Below are positions 15,904 to 24,932 of a stretch of 64,000 bases of DNA, piece by piece. The stretch is from the NCBI RefSeq assembly GCF_017948485.1, contig NZ_JAFFSX010000021.1, forward strand, positions 62,001 through 126,000. Direction: 5' to 3'. A program made the position numbers and the translations under genes. The notes below the pieces were generated by a model that worked only from the letters and a program-made list of their open reading frames with translations, was not told where the DNA came from and did not search any database. Every line of letters starts with the position of its first letter. The stretch's first letter is position 1. Source of the DNA: Streptomyces sp. GESEQ-35 (lineage in GTDB: Bacteria; Actinomycetota; Actinomycetes; Streptomycetales; Streptomycetaceae).

Positions 15904-17355
15904 TCACACGGGCCTGGAACCGGCGTCGTCACTCCCGCTGGGGAGCGGCGTGGCGGCGAAGACGGAGTCCGGGTCGACCGCAGATTTCACGGCGAGCAAA
16001 CGCTCGGTGTTCGGCCCGTAGGACTCCGCGACCTGGTCGGGAGTCTCCGGCCCCAGGAAGTTCACGTAGCCACCCGGCAACGAGAACGGCTCAAGCGCCG
16101 CGTGCAACGCTTCCAGCCAGTGCAGGTGCGGGGACCTACCATCGCCGGCTCCTGCGTTGCCCTTGCTTTCGCCCTCCCACAATGAGATCAGCTCGACCAT
16201 CAGGTGCGGTTCGCGTCGGCCGAAAGCTGTCGAGCCGAGGGGCAGACGGGCGGCGGCACCATGGAACTGATGCCACACGATCGCGGAGAACGGTGAGGTG
16301 AACTCCTGGGCAGCCCGGTCCAGGACGGTCGCGATGGAGCCGGAGATACTCTGGACGGTGCGCGTGCGAATCGCGCCCATCCGCCCCGGTGGGAACATGG
16401 TGTCCGTCGCGGCCAACGCCGCGGAACGGGCGGCCGGTCCAATCTCGGCCAGCACGGGTGTACCGAGTCTGGCCAGGGCACGCACCGGCCCGTTCTCGGC
16501 GTTCCCCACCTCGATGTCCCCCGACCAGGTCGGCGCGACGTACACCGTCGGCTTCCCGTCCGGGCCGGGAAGGAACCCCACGTCAACCGTCAGCTCATCC
16601 GGACAGTCCTGAAGGATCCCACCGAGGTCGGCGAGAATGTCGGCGCTCTGGACGATCGGGTACAAGATGGTGCCCGACACGACTGTCGGCACGGGGTGCA
16701 GACGGATCCGCGCCGAGGTCACGACACCGAAGTTGCCGCCGCCGCCCCGCAACGCCCAGAAGAGGTCCGGATGATGGTCGGCGTCGGTGTTCACTCGTGA
16801 ACCGTCGGCCAGGACGACTTCGGCGCCGAGCAGGTTGTCGGCCGCGAGCCCGAACTGCCCGATCAGGGGGCCGTATCCGCCGCCGAGCGTGAGGCCAACC
16901 ATGCCGACGGCGCCTGCTGTTCCGGTGACCGCCGTCAGGCCCGCCCGCTCGGCAGCGGATACGACGTCGGACGAGAGTGCCCCGCCACCCACCGTCGCGA
17001 AACGGCGGCCGATGTCGACCTGAACTCCTCGCATGTCAGTCAGATCGAGAACCAGTCCGCCGGGACGGAACGCCCGCCCCCAGAAGTCATGCCCTCCGCC
17101 GCGTACCGAGATCGGCACCCCATGGGTGCGAGACGCGCGTATCGCGGCCTGCACGTCAGCGGTGGTCGCGCACCGCACGACGACAGCAGGACGGACATCG
17201 ACCGCTGCGTTGAACAACGCCACTGCTTTTGCGTACTCCGGTCCGTTGGTGAGCACACGGCCCGCAGGGATTCTGGACCGCAGCTCAGCCAGCAAGGCAG
17301 TGCTGACTGCGTAGCGGGCATCTGCATGGGCATGGGCACGGGCATGAGACTGCAT
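15904..17355 (-). CDS. FAD-linked oxidoreductase, berberine-bridge-enzyme-like
   Basis: 483 residues from ATG 17355 (AGGAG five bases upstream; the GTG at 17361 is less likely). The FAD-binding PCMH domain is clear: VVVRCATTADVQAAIRASR, then PISVRGGGHDFWG with His89 for covalent FAD attachment, GLTLGGGYGPL and FWALRGGGGNFGVVTS. The C-terminus has the BBE motif YGPNTERLLAVKSAVDPDSVF. The second covalent Cys of bicovalent enzymes is not evident. Likely oxidises a sugar, alcohol or secondary metabolite; substrate unknown. It lies two bases after the stop of a MerR gene, so the two are one translationally coupled operon. Confidence 0.88.
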   Translation of the reverse strand: MQSHARAHAHADARYAVSTALLAELRSRIPAGRVLTNGPEYAKAVALFNAAVDVRPAVVVRCATTADVQAAIRASRTHGVPISVRGGGHDFWGRAFRPGGLVLDLTDMRGVQVDIGRRFATVGGGALSSDVVSAAERAGLTAVTGTAGAVGMVGLTLGGGYGPLIGQFGLAADNLLGAEVVLADGSRVNTDADHHPDLFWALRGGGGNFGVVTSARIRLHPVPTVVSGTILYPIVQSADILADLGGILQDCPDELTVDVGFLPGPDGKPTVYVAPTWSGDIEVGNAENGPVRALARLGTPVLAEIGPAARSAALAATDTMFPPGRMGAIRTRTVQSISGSIATVLDRAAQEFTSPFSAIVWHQFHGAAARLPLGSTAFGRREPHLMVELISLWEGESKGNAGAGDGRSPHLHWLEALHAALEPFSLPGGYVNFLGPETPDQVAESYGPNTERLLAVKSAVDPDSVFAATPLPSGSDDAGSRPV

Positions 17356-17357
17356 TG

Positions 17358-18185
17358 TCACTCCTGCGTGTCGCTCACGGGTGCGGCCGTCGACGGCGAC
17401 GGCATGGAGCCGGAGACCGGCGCGGTCAACGAAGTTCGGTAGCGTTCCGCCCGTCGGGGCTGGGTGGACTCGTCCACGATCACGTGGGTCCGGTGCAAAA
17501 CGTCGAGCTGCGCCGGGTTGTACAGCTCACGCAGGACGGTCTCCATGGTCTCTCGAACGAATTTCTCCCCCCTCGGGGCGTCCGTGTACAGGTCGGGCAG
17601 GTTCGGGTGGTCCTGCCGCAGCCGGCGCAGGTAGGGCACCATCCGCTCCATGAGGTCTTGGCGGATGTGCTCGCCTGCGTCAGCGGGCAGTTCGTCGAAC
17701 TCCCGATTGATCGGGTGAGCAGGCAGATTGCGCACCAGTGAACCGTAGGCTTGCAGCTGCTCCCCGTTCATCAACCGGGTCATGACCAGCAGGAGCGAGC
17801 GGTCGGTCTCGGACAGCACCGTTGCTTCGCCGGGCGTGAGTTCCGTAGGCAGGTCGGCCGGGGCACGCAGGTCGATCAGTGCCGCGAGTTCGAGCCGGGC
17901 CCGCTGCAGCCGTTCGATGGTCGCGGCCAGCTCCGCGTCGAGCGTGCGCAGTGCCTGCCCGGGGTGCTCACCCTCGTCCACCGTCTCCGCGATCTGGTTC
18001 AGCGAGAACCCGAGATCGACCAGACGCTTGACCCGCAGCAGGCGGACCAGGTGCGGCACGCCGTACTGCTTGTAGCCGTTGGCGCGGCGCTCGGGCTCCG
18101 CCAGCAGCCCGACCTCGTGGTAGTGCCGTACCGCCCGCAGGCTGGTGCCGGCAAGCTCGGCGATCTCCCGAGTACTCCAGCTCAT
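17358..18185 (-). CDS. MerR-family regulator, copy 1
   Basis: 275 residues. N-terminal MerR HTH (STREIAELAGTSLRAVRHYH with wing NGYKQYGVPHLVRLLRVKRL), dimerisation coiled coil around residues 70-110, then a helical domain seen in large actinobacterial MerR proteins. No Cys cluster, so not a classical metal sensor. It overlaps the ribosome-binding region of the FAD oxidoreductase and presumably controls it. The first 247 residues are nearly identical to the gene at 27046-27807; only the C-terminal tails differ. Confidence 0.87.
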   Translation of the reverse strand: MSWSTREIAELAGTSLRAVRHYHEVGLLAEPERRANGYKQYGVPHLVRLLRVKRLVDLGFSLNQIAETVDEGEHPGQALRTLDAELAATIERLQRARLELAALIDLRAPADLPTELTPGEATVLSETDRSLLLVMTRLMNGEQLQAYGSLVRNLPAHPINREFDELPADAGEHIRQDLMERMVPYLRRLRQDHPNLPDLYTDAPRGEKFVRETMETVLRELYNPAQLDVLHRTHVIVDESTQPRRAERYRTSLTAPVSGSMPSPSTAAPVSDTQE

Positions 18186-18292
18186 GGCTCTCAGCCAACA
18201 CGGTGCCGCTACGGCACAGTCAAATCCTGTCTCTGCCGCTCACGATCGGCATCGCGATCGGGCCCGGGCCGGTGCTGTTCGGCTCCCGGCTC
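17453..18292 (-). repeat. 840-bp inverted duplication, arm 1 (MerR gene)
   Basis: This segment and 26939-27778 are near-identical in opposite orientation and exactly the same length. The repeat covers most of the MerR gene and about 107 bp of upstream promoter DNA. Outside it the sequences diverge abruptly: at GTCGGGGC at the gene's 3' end and GTTCGGCTCCCGGCTC at the other. Confidence 0.9.
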
Positions 18293-18500
18293 CCGCGCGG
18301 TGAACGCTTCACCGCCGCGATCGGCAGCTTGGCCGCGTGGCGGTGACCGTCGGCATGGTGGCCTGGACCGCCGCGTGGGGCCTTGCGCGCCGAGTAAGGC
18401 AGCCGACTTCGAGCCTTTCTTGCCCCGGTCCACAGGGTTCGGACCTGTCAGCTCCCCCCGCAGTTGGCGCGTTTGCTCAGGGCCCCGCAGTACTGCGGGG
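18293..18500 (+). other. Remnant of a membrane or transport gene, then spacer
   Basis: The plus strand around 18220-18350 reads LPLTIGIAIGPGPVLFGSRL and AAIGSLAAWR before losing frame, like a membrane-protein scrap. It overlaps the end of the inverted repeat. No start, stop or family can be assigned. Confidence 0.3.
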
Positions 18501-18639
18501 GCCCCGCCCCACACCCCGCCTCGGACCCGTTACACACGCCCTGAACTGGTCCCTCTGGCGCAGACGACACCAAGCCGCAGCCCGCTGCTGCCACTACCGA
18601 AGAAGAACCAGCTCAGGCAACGATTTCTGATTGGAGTAC
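18501..18639 (+). repeat. 139-bp direct repeat, copy A (transposase 3' tail)
   Basis: Over 90% identical to 19807-19945 in the same orientation. It encodes the C-terminal end of a DDE transposase (NWSLWRRRHQAAARCCHYRR, ending SGNDF and stop). This is the kind of WRRRHQAxA tail seen in Streptomyces IS701/IS4-like transposases. Both copies end at ..TGGAGTAC. They flank the thioesterase-like gene. Confidence 0.85.
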
Positions 18640-18828
18640 CGGGACATGGAGATGAGCGTGTTTGGAGGAACGCCGGCCGAGCTTGGCGGAGCTGGTGGCG
18701 CATCGGCAAAGGCAAGATCGTCGGTGCTGCGCACAGTCGCGGTGCGGCTTGGAGCAACTGGACCTGGTCGTGCGGTACGTCCTGTCCGACCTGGCAGCGA
18801 AGTTGACGCTGCTCTAAGATCATCATGC

Positions 18829-19680
18829 ATGAACACTCCTGACGGTCAGAGGCTCGGTACCCAGATCGATGTCCGGGTGCGACAGGCCGATCTTGGTCGA
18901 AACGGCTCGGCAAGCACAATCGGCATGGCGCGCTGGCTGGAAGATGCCCGGATCCGGCTGCGGCTGCACCGCTTCGAACGCCTCATTGGTAAGGGTGGTT
19001 TCGGGCCGTACCAGATCTTGCTCGTCGGCCAACGGGTCAACCGGCTTGCTCCGGTCGGCCCGACCGGTACCCACCTGCAAGTGCACACCGGCGTTCGCCG
19101 GATCGGGCACTCCTCATTCACCTTCGAACAGGCGATCATGGTCGACGGCAAGCATGTGGGCAGTGGCGACGCCACCGTCGTGCTGGCCGACAACTCGGGG
19201 CCGCTCCAGCTTCCGGACGAGCTGATCGCCGATCTCGACGAGATGCAGCTACCGGAGACGGCTACGTCGGCAGCTGCCCGTCCACGCCCTGAGCGCCTGC
19301 AACGTGCCCACTACTCGCACTGGGCCACGCTGCGTTCCCGGATCGGTGACGTCGACTCCAACCAGCACGTCAACTTCATCGCATTGACCACTTGGTACGA
19401 CGAGGCCGTCGCCACCTTCACCTCGCACTCGATTGGGACAAGTGGTGCGGGCTCGGTGCCAGATCTGCCCCCTTCGTCATACCAGATCCAGTATCTCGGT
19501 GAGGTGACCTATCCGGGCGACTACGAGATCGGGCTCACGGTCCGCTCCGTCGACGCCGACTCCGTGCACTACGAACTCGGTATCTTCCACGACAGCACCT
19601 GCCTGAGCGTGGCCGACGCCGTCGGCCCACGCGGCGAACTGACCTCCGAAGCCCTGAAGGCGGCCCCGACGGCGGACTGA
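18829..19680 (+). CDS. Double-hotdog acyl thioesterase-like protein
   Basis: 283 residues from ATG 18829. It contains two related halves. The first is RVRQADLGRNGSASTIGMAR...WLEDARIRL (hotdog helix), with THLQVHTGVRRIGHSSFTFE. The second is HWATLRSRIGDVDSNQHVNF with the characteristic DxNxHxN motif, then TTWYDEA and QIQYLGEVTYPGDYEIGLTV. This matches the acyl-ACP/4HBT thioesterase superfamily. The likely role is hydrolysis of an acyl-CoA or acyl-ACP thioester, in the cytosol. It is framed by 139-bp direct repeats of IS tails, so it looks like captured cargo. Confidence 0.8.
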   Translation: MNTPDGQRLGTQIDVRVRQADLGRNGSASTIGMARWLEDARIRLRLHRFERLIGKGGFGPYQILLVGQRVNRLAPVGPTGTHLQVHTGVRRIGHSSFTFEQAIMVDGKHVGSGDATVVLADNSGPLQLPDELIADLDEMQLPETATSAAARPRPERLQRAHYSHWATLRSRIGDVDSNQHVNFIALTTWYDEAVATFTSHSIGTSGAGSVPDLPPSSYQIQYLGEVTYPGDYEIGLTVRSVDADSVHYELGIFHDSTCLSVADAVGPRGELTSEALKAAPTAD

Positions 19681-19806
19681 CCACAGTCCTCTCGGGGACA
19701 GGCCCAGGTTCATCCCGGCATTGCGGCGCCACTGGGCCCGATCCGCGCCTGCGGAGGAATGCTCCGATTCTGGGACTCGATCCAGCCGACTCCTGGACGC
19801 TCTGCT

Positions 19807-19945
19807 GCCCCGCCCCACACCCCGCCTCGGACCGGTTGCACATGCCCTGAACCGGTGCCTCTGGCGCAGACGACACCAAGCCGCAGCCCGCCGCTGCCAC
19901 CACCGAAGAAGAACCAGCTCAGGCAACGATTTCTGACTGGAGTAC
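19807..19945 (+). repeat. 139-bp direct repeat, copy B (transposase 3' tail)
   Basis: Partner of 18501-18639, with the same length and orientation. It encodes NRCLWRRRHQAAARRCHHRR, ending SGNDF and stop. It ends 16 bp before the IS630 at 19962. Confidence 0.85.
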
Positions 19946-19958
19946 TAGCGGTGGTTTG

Positions 19959-21049
19959 TTACTGACCTTTCCGTTGAGTTGTCGCGTTGAGTGAGAGGCC
20001 GGTTTCGGCGAGGTAACCCTCGATGAGGTCTGTGCGTCGTTGGATGCGGCGCAGGCCGCTGCGGACGGCTCGGACAAGGTGGTCGCGGTCGCGGAAGACG
20101 ACGTTGGCGGTAGTGCCGCGCCGGAGCAATGACCAGATGCCCTCGACCGGATTGAGGTCGGGCGCATAGCTGGGCAGCTGGACGATGGTGAGCCAGTCGT
20201 GCTCCGCCGCGTACTCACGTAATCGACTACAGCGATGAACATTCAGATTGTCCCAAACCACCAAGACGGGACCGCCGAGCTGAAGGTGAGCCCGCACGAG
20301 AAGATCACGGTAGTCCTGCCAGGTGAAGCCACGGTGGGCACCTCGGTGATGGCCCTGGGTGCGAGGACGGTAGATCAGCCGGCTGCGCTCGCCGACCTTG
20401 AAACACGCCAGCGCAGCCATCGAAATGCGGCCGCGGGAAGCGCCGTTGAACCGAACCACCGGTGTGCCGCCTTTCGGCGCCCAGGTGCGGGAGCGGTGCG
20501 ACGTCATCGAGACGGCGGCTTCGTCCTCGAAGACCAGCCATGCCCCGAGCGCCGCCGCGGTGGCTTTGCCTGGGGCCAGGTCTCCTTCACCCAGCCGGCC
20601 ACCGCCGCATCGTCACGTTCGACCGCCCGTCGCGCAGGCTGCCGACACGACCAGCCGTGCCGCCGCAATAACTCCCACACTCCGCGGATCGACATCGACA
20701 CGCCCAGCTGGTCGGCAATCAGCAACCGCACCCGGGCCAGGGTCCAGCGCTCATCTGACCAGCCCCAAGCCACCGCACCCTCCAGCAGGAGCGGCTCGAG
20801 TACAGCGAAGTCATGGTCGTCCACCTTCGGCCGTTTCGCAGGGCCCGAAATGCGCAGGGCCCCCTGCCCTCCATCCCGCCAGGATCGGTGCCACCGCTCC
20901 ACCGACCGCACACTGACCCGGAGTCTTTTGGCTATCACCGTGTGCTTCTCACCCCGGGCAAAGCCATCGGCAGCGAGCATGCGCACCCGCTCGCGCGCGG
21001 CCTGGCCTTGCGGCGTGAGACCGCCGCCCTGTGCATACCTCATGACCAC
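19959..21049 (-). CDS. IS630-family transposase, two overlapping frames
   Basis: The first frame (21049-20504) gives the HTH part (VIAKRLRVSVRSVERWHRSW; SDERWTLARVRLLIADQLG). The second, from about 20550, gives AWLVFEDEAAVSM (first catalytic Asp in FEDE), VLVVWDNLNVHRC and LPSYAPDLNPVEGIWSLLRR. The frame change of -1 occurs right after WVKETWPQAK, at a GCAAAG sequence that could support slippage on AAAG. The position is the same as in the other IS630 of this window. The stop TAA uses the flanking TA. Confidence 0.8.
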
Positions 21050-21105
21050 GAACGACCGCAGGGATCAAGCGATGTCACCCCCGACAACTCAACGGAAAGC
21101 TCAGT
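19962..21105 (-). mobile_element. IS630-family insertion sequence, second element
   Basis: The 22-bp inverted repeats (19962-19983 and 21084-21105, one mismatch) begin CTGA(C/G)CTTTCCGTTG. TA flanks both ends (19960-19961 and 21106-21107). Length is 1144 bp. It is related to, but clearly different from, the IS630 at 7080-8228. It is inserted at the extreme 3' end of the IS701 transposase gene. Confidence 0.92.
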
Positions 21106-22541
21106 AGGTCGGGATGTAGAGGTCCAGGGGTCTGCCGGTGCCGTCGGTGTTGATCAGTTCCTGTAGTGCTGTGGGCGGGGCTTGGTCGTCCAGGCCCGCC
21201 AGTAGCGTTGCAGCGTGGCCCAGGGCATCAGCCAGCGACGGACGGCGCGGATGGCCTGGGGCCAGCAGGCCGTTCGGGGCCGCTGGGACCCGGGTTCTCC
21301 CCCTCTCTGCCGGTCCTGGCGGCGCGTCAGGCTCGGGTGGTGGGCCGACCGGAGCGGGCGGGGGTGGGTTGGGCGTGAACCAGGTGTTCCAGCAGAAGCT
21401 GAACGCACAGTTCACGAGGGTCTGGTGGCGGCGGATCGCGGTGTCGGAGCGGACCTGGAAGTCGGCCCAGCCGAGTTCGTCCTTGACCTGTTTGTAGCTC
21501 TGCTCGACCCAGTACCGCAGGCCGTAGAGCCGTACCACTTCGGTGAGATCGGCGGCCGGGTGGCGGCTGTGTGCCGCGCGGGGTGATCCAGGCTGGGGCA
21601 GGTTGGTGGCCAGGTACCAGGTGGACGTCTCGGGCAGGGTGGCCGGGTCGGTAGTGGCCACCACGAGCCGGATCACGCCGCCGGGTCCCCACCAGCCCAG
21701 CCGGGCGTCGGCGGCCCACCAGGTCGTGGTGCGTCCGTTGCGGAAGATGCGGGTGACAGGCTGCCAGTCGCCGCTCTGTTCAGGGCCATACCAGGGCAGC
21801 TCGCGAGCGGCATCAACGGGCCGGAAGGCGTCCTTGTACTGGCCAGGCACCGTGGCCGCGTTTGAGGGCCATCACGAACGGCAGGCGGGCGTCGGACAGT
21901 TCTGCGCGGAAGGTGTTGTGGTCGCCGTAGGCGCAGTCGGCGACGACCGCACGGAACTTGACGCCCGCTGTCGTCGCCGCGTTAGCCAGGGTGGCCCCGA
22001 TCTGCAACTTGGTGCGGAAGGCCGGGTCATTCTTCCCGTGCGTGAAGTGGTGGGCGGCGGTGTAGGGCACGGCATGCAGCGGGTAGGAGAGGCGTTCGTC
22101 GGCCCAGCAGGTGGTCACCGTGACCACGCCGCGGTCGATCTTCCCGACCGAGCCGAGGTACTGCTTGCCCACATGGGCGGTCGCGCCGCCGTCCTTGCGA
22201 TCCCCGGAATCGTCGATGACCAGCACCCCGCCGTCATGCGGTGCCGTGGCCGGGTCGGCCAGCAACAACTGCAGGCGGCGGGCATTGATCTGCTCGCCGT
22301 CCCAGGTTGACTCGGACAGGAAGAACTGCAGGCGCTGCACCGCCGCATGCTGGGCACCCACCACGGGCTCCGTGCCGGCCAGGCATGTCAGTGTCTTGTT
22401 GTGGTCCCGCGGCAACAACAGCCCGGCCAGGAACTCGCGAAAGCCCGGCCGCTGCGCCAGCGTCCCGAAGAGATCATCGAAATGGACGGCGTACGCTTCC
22501 AGCGGATCCGGTGCAGGCGGACACGGCAGCCGCTTCGTCAT
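21101..22541 (-). CDS. IS701-family transposase, broken by a frameshift
   Basis: The first frame from ATG 22541 has HFDDLFGTLAQRPGFREFL, GVLVIDDSGDRKDG (first Asp), VGKQYLGSVGKIDRGVV and FRAVVADCAYGD (second Asp), typical of the DDE_5/IS701 family. At about 21848 the frame shifts by one, then continues with WQPVTRIFRNGR, YGLRYWVEQSYKQVKDELGW (catalytic Glu in WVEQSYK) to the end. The TGA stop lies in the adjoining IS630 repeat. All catalytic residues are present; activity depends on whether the shift is read through. Confidence 0.8.
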
Positions 22542-22675
22542 CTCGGGCTCCCCAGACCGTAGTTGACGCCTCCACTCACGGCCTACTCCCGCTCGAACCC
22601 GCCGCCAACAAACCACCGGTAGGCGTCACCAGTCGAACAGATTCACAGATCACAAACCCGTGAGACCATCCCGCG

Positions 22676-23236
22676 TCATTGGCGAGTTGCCCTGGCTCGA
22701 GTCTTGATCGCGGAGATGACGTCGTTCTTGGCGTCGGCGTAGTCGTTCATGTCGTTCCACTGCTGGCTGAGCAGAGCTCGTTTGACACTCTCGTACAGGG
22801 CGCGATCGTCTGCATTGGTGCGCAAGTGGTCACGGAAGAGAAGGTACTCGTGCACCGCTGCGTCCCCTCGTTCATATACGTGCACGTGAACGTCGCGAGT
22901 CGGCGTACGCACGAGCCGATGTCCTGGCTCGCGAACCCGCAGTTCGTAACCTGCGGCCAACAGCCCGTCGAGGTAGTCCTCCTCTGCTGTGATGTCGGCC
23001 ACCGCGACGACGATGTCAACAATCGGTTTGGCGGCAAGGCCTGGAACCGAAGTCGATCCAATGTGCTCGACATCGACGTCCACTGCCGCCAACGCATCAA
23101 GGATCCGACGCCGGTGATGCAGGTAGACCTCCGCCCACCGGGCGTCATAGCTGCCAAGGCCGACCTCGAGCGCTTCTGGACCACCGATGATCTCGACCGT
23201 CGTGACGTCCGGCCGACGAGGCTTGCTGCTGTTCAT
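22676..23236 (-). CDS. GrpB/UPF0157 family nucleotidyltransferase-fold protein
   Basis: 186 residues from ATG 23236. The family signature is complete: YDARWAEVYLHHRRRILDAL, VEHIGSTSVPGLAAKPIVDI (the GS...D-x-D-like nucleotidyltransferase core), then HVHVYERGDAAVHEYLLFRD and NDYADAKNDVI. Such proteins are cytosolic and of uncertain substrate; some are fused to dephospho-CoA kinase. The reading frame stays open further upstream to 23608, but that part has no family similarity and odd composition. I place the start at the conserved domain. Confidence 0.8.
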   Translation of the reverse strand: MNSSKPRRPDVTTVEIIGGPEALEVGLGSYDARWAEVYLHHRRRILDALAAVDVDVEHIGSTSVPGLAAKPIVDIVVAVADITAEEDYLDGLLAAGYELRVREPGHRLVRTPTRDVHVHVYERGDAAVHEYLLFRDHLRTNADDRALYESVKRALLSQQWNDMNDYADAKNDVISAIKTRARATRQ

Positions 23237-23836
23237 CACCAACACATCCTCTACGTCTTGCGCCAGTTCACCACCTCGATCGACGGGGCTGCGGTTGGCG
23301 GCTTCGTCGAGCCTCGCCGTCGTCACGCGGGCTCGGCGGATCGGGACCTGCGTCGCGCCGAGAGCGGCGACGCGTTCCTGCTCGACCCGGAAAAGGTCGA
23401 TTCTACCGTGCAGCGCGACATGCTCGGCCCAGGCACAGTTGTCCTTGCTCAGCGGCATGGATTGCGGCGCGCGAACCAACAGGCTCCTGAGGCGGGCCAG
23501 AGGACTGTTGGCCCCTCGGATGAGCGGCTGCCCCTCCGTCAGCAATGCGGACACTTTGTCGGCGCCGGGGCTAACGATGTCGGCGTCCCTCCTGTGAGTG
23601 CAGTACACAAGAACCCGATCTGCGAGCGGTCCCTGAGTCTGCCGCCGCTATCCCGGGTCCTCACTCGAGCGGCTCTCAGCAGACAACGCTTGCAATGAAG
23701 TCTGGCCTGAGTTACGTTGCCGGGCTGACCATTTCAGCCCGGCCAGGTTGTCGAGGTGCCCGGCAAGGTGGGCAAGACCCGCCGCGTGTTAGCGGCGAAG
23801 CCCGCGCCGCGGGCTCTACACAATCTGGAGCCAGTA
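23237..23836. other. Spacer, nothing recognised
   Basis: Open on both strands but without convincing motifs or ribosome-binding sites. The minus-strand extension of the GrpB frame to 23608 has no recognised domain. A GCCCGCGCCGCGGGC hairpin lies just before the next gene (near 23800). Confidence 0.4.
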
Positions 23837-24193
23837 ATGACCGACACCGGCAGCATCTCCGACGGGTTCCACACCTTCGACGAGCTGTACGAATTCAGGC
23901 TGCTCTACCACGCACACGCAGTCCGGGCGTGGCTGGCCGCCAGGTATCCCGTCGTCCGCTCATGGAAGCACCACGACGGTGAACCATGCTTCGGAGGCGG
24001 CTGGTTCATAGTCGTGGCCCAGCTCCCCACGGGGCAGGTCAGCAATCACTACCGAGCCAATGGCTGGTCGTTGTTCGGTGACGTGCCCGAGGTAGAGACG
24101 GCGCCCGTGTGGGACGGGCACAGCACCACCGACGTAGCTCGCCGGCTGCGCACCCTCCTCAGTGGGGATGGATCTACGAGCGTGGCGAGCTGA
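23837..24193 (+). CDS. Small actinophage-type hypothetical protein
   Basis: 118 residues from ATG 23837 (GGAG upstream). Ends with PVWDGHSTTDVARRLRTLL, an ending I associate with small hypothetical proteins of actinobacteriophages and actinomycete genomes (WDGHTP...RL pattern). It has a Gly/Trp-rich centre, CFGGGWFIVVAQLPTGQVSN. No signal peptide or HTH. Function unknown. Its presence among IS debris fits a phage-derived stray gene. Confidence 0.6.
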   Translation: MTDTGSISDGFHTFDELYEFRLLYHAHAVRAWLAARYPVVRSWKHHDGEPCFGGGWFIVVAQLPTGQVSNHYRANGWSLFGDVPEVETAPVWDGHSTTDVARRLRTLLSGDGSTSVAS

Positions 24194-24932
24194 CGCTGCG
24201 CCGATAGGGCAGTCCGCTTTCGCCATGAGTCGCGGAGGGCATCCGTGGCGCCGACCTCCCACGCGAGCGCCGCGCCCACCTCTTCACCACGGACCATCAG
24301 CGAGAAGCAGGCCGGCCTGCGCACCGAAGCGGTCGCCACGCTCCTCAGAGCAGAGGAAGAGGCCCCCGAAGCTGTTGACCTGTCCCGCGCCAGCCGTCTT
24401 GCTCAGTTCGCGCCGACTTTCCGCAGTGGTCGCGGCCGTCGAGGTTGCGCGGGTGCGGGTCGTCGGACGCCGATGTCCGAGGACCTGCGCGAGTACGTCG
24501 CGGACGACGGTGAGTGTCAGGCGCCAGGTCGGGGTCGGGAAGGCCAGACCGCGCGAAATGGCGCGCGTCAGCCGCAGCCCACTGACGACGTCAACTCGGC
24601 ATAGCAAGAAGGCGGACGGGCCTACGTCGGCCCGGCAGCCGGACACCCCTTCTGCCTCCGGTCAGTCCGACCTTCACCGCGTGCCCGCGTCCTATGCTGC
24701 GCCCAGAACTCGGCGTGGTGTGATCCCGCTATCCATGAGCTTGAGTGTGCCGTCGCGGCATGGTGTTGACTCAGATCAGGGCTGATCAACATCGCTACGC
24801 GGTGTCTGACGCGGTCGTGACCGGCCGACTGAGACCTGCGCGAGGTCGTGGCCGGGACGCCGGTGGCCGAGGCGTCGTGACGTTGGACGTGCCTCGGACC
24901 GGGCCCCTTATCACTCTGATGGGAGCACTCGT
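24194..24932. other. Long spacer, nothing recognised
   Basis: About 740 bp with several GC-driven open frames on both strands. None has a ribosome-binding site, conserved motif or Streptomyces-like third-position bias. It may contain decayed coding sequence. The amidase promoter should lie in the last 100 bases. Confidence 0.45.

Noticed and set aside
18501..19945. CRISPR-like or integron-like repeats
   Set aside because: Only two copies, 139 bp long, encoding a transposase tail; no spacers or integrase.
23237..23608. N-terminal extension of the GrpB protein to 310 residues
   Set aside because: The extra 124 residues have no recognised domain, and the ATG at 23236 begins exactly where family length and similarity begin.
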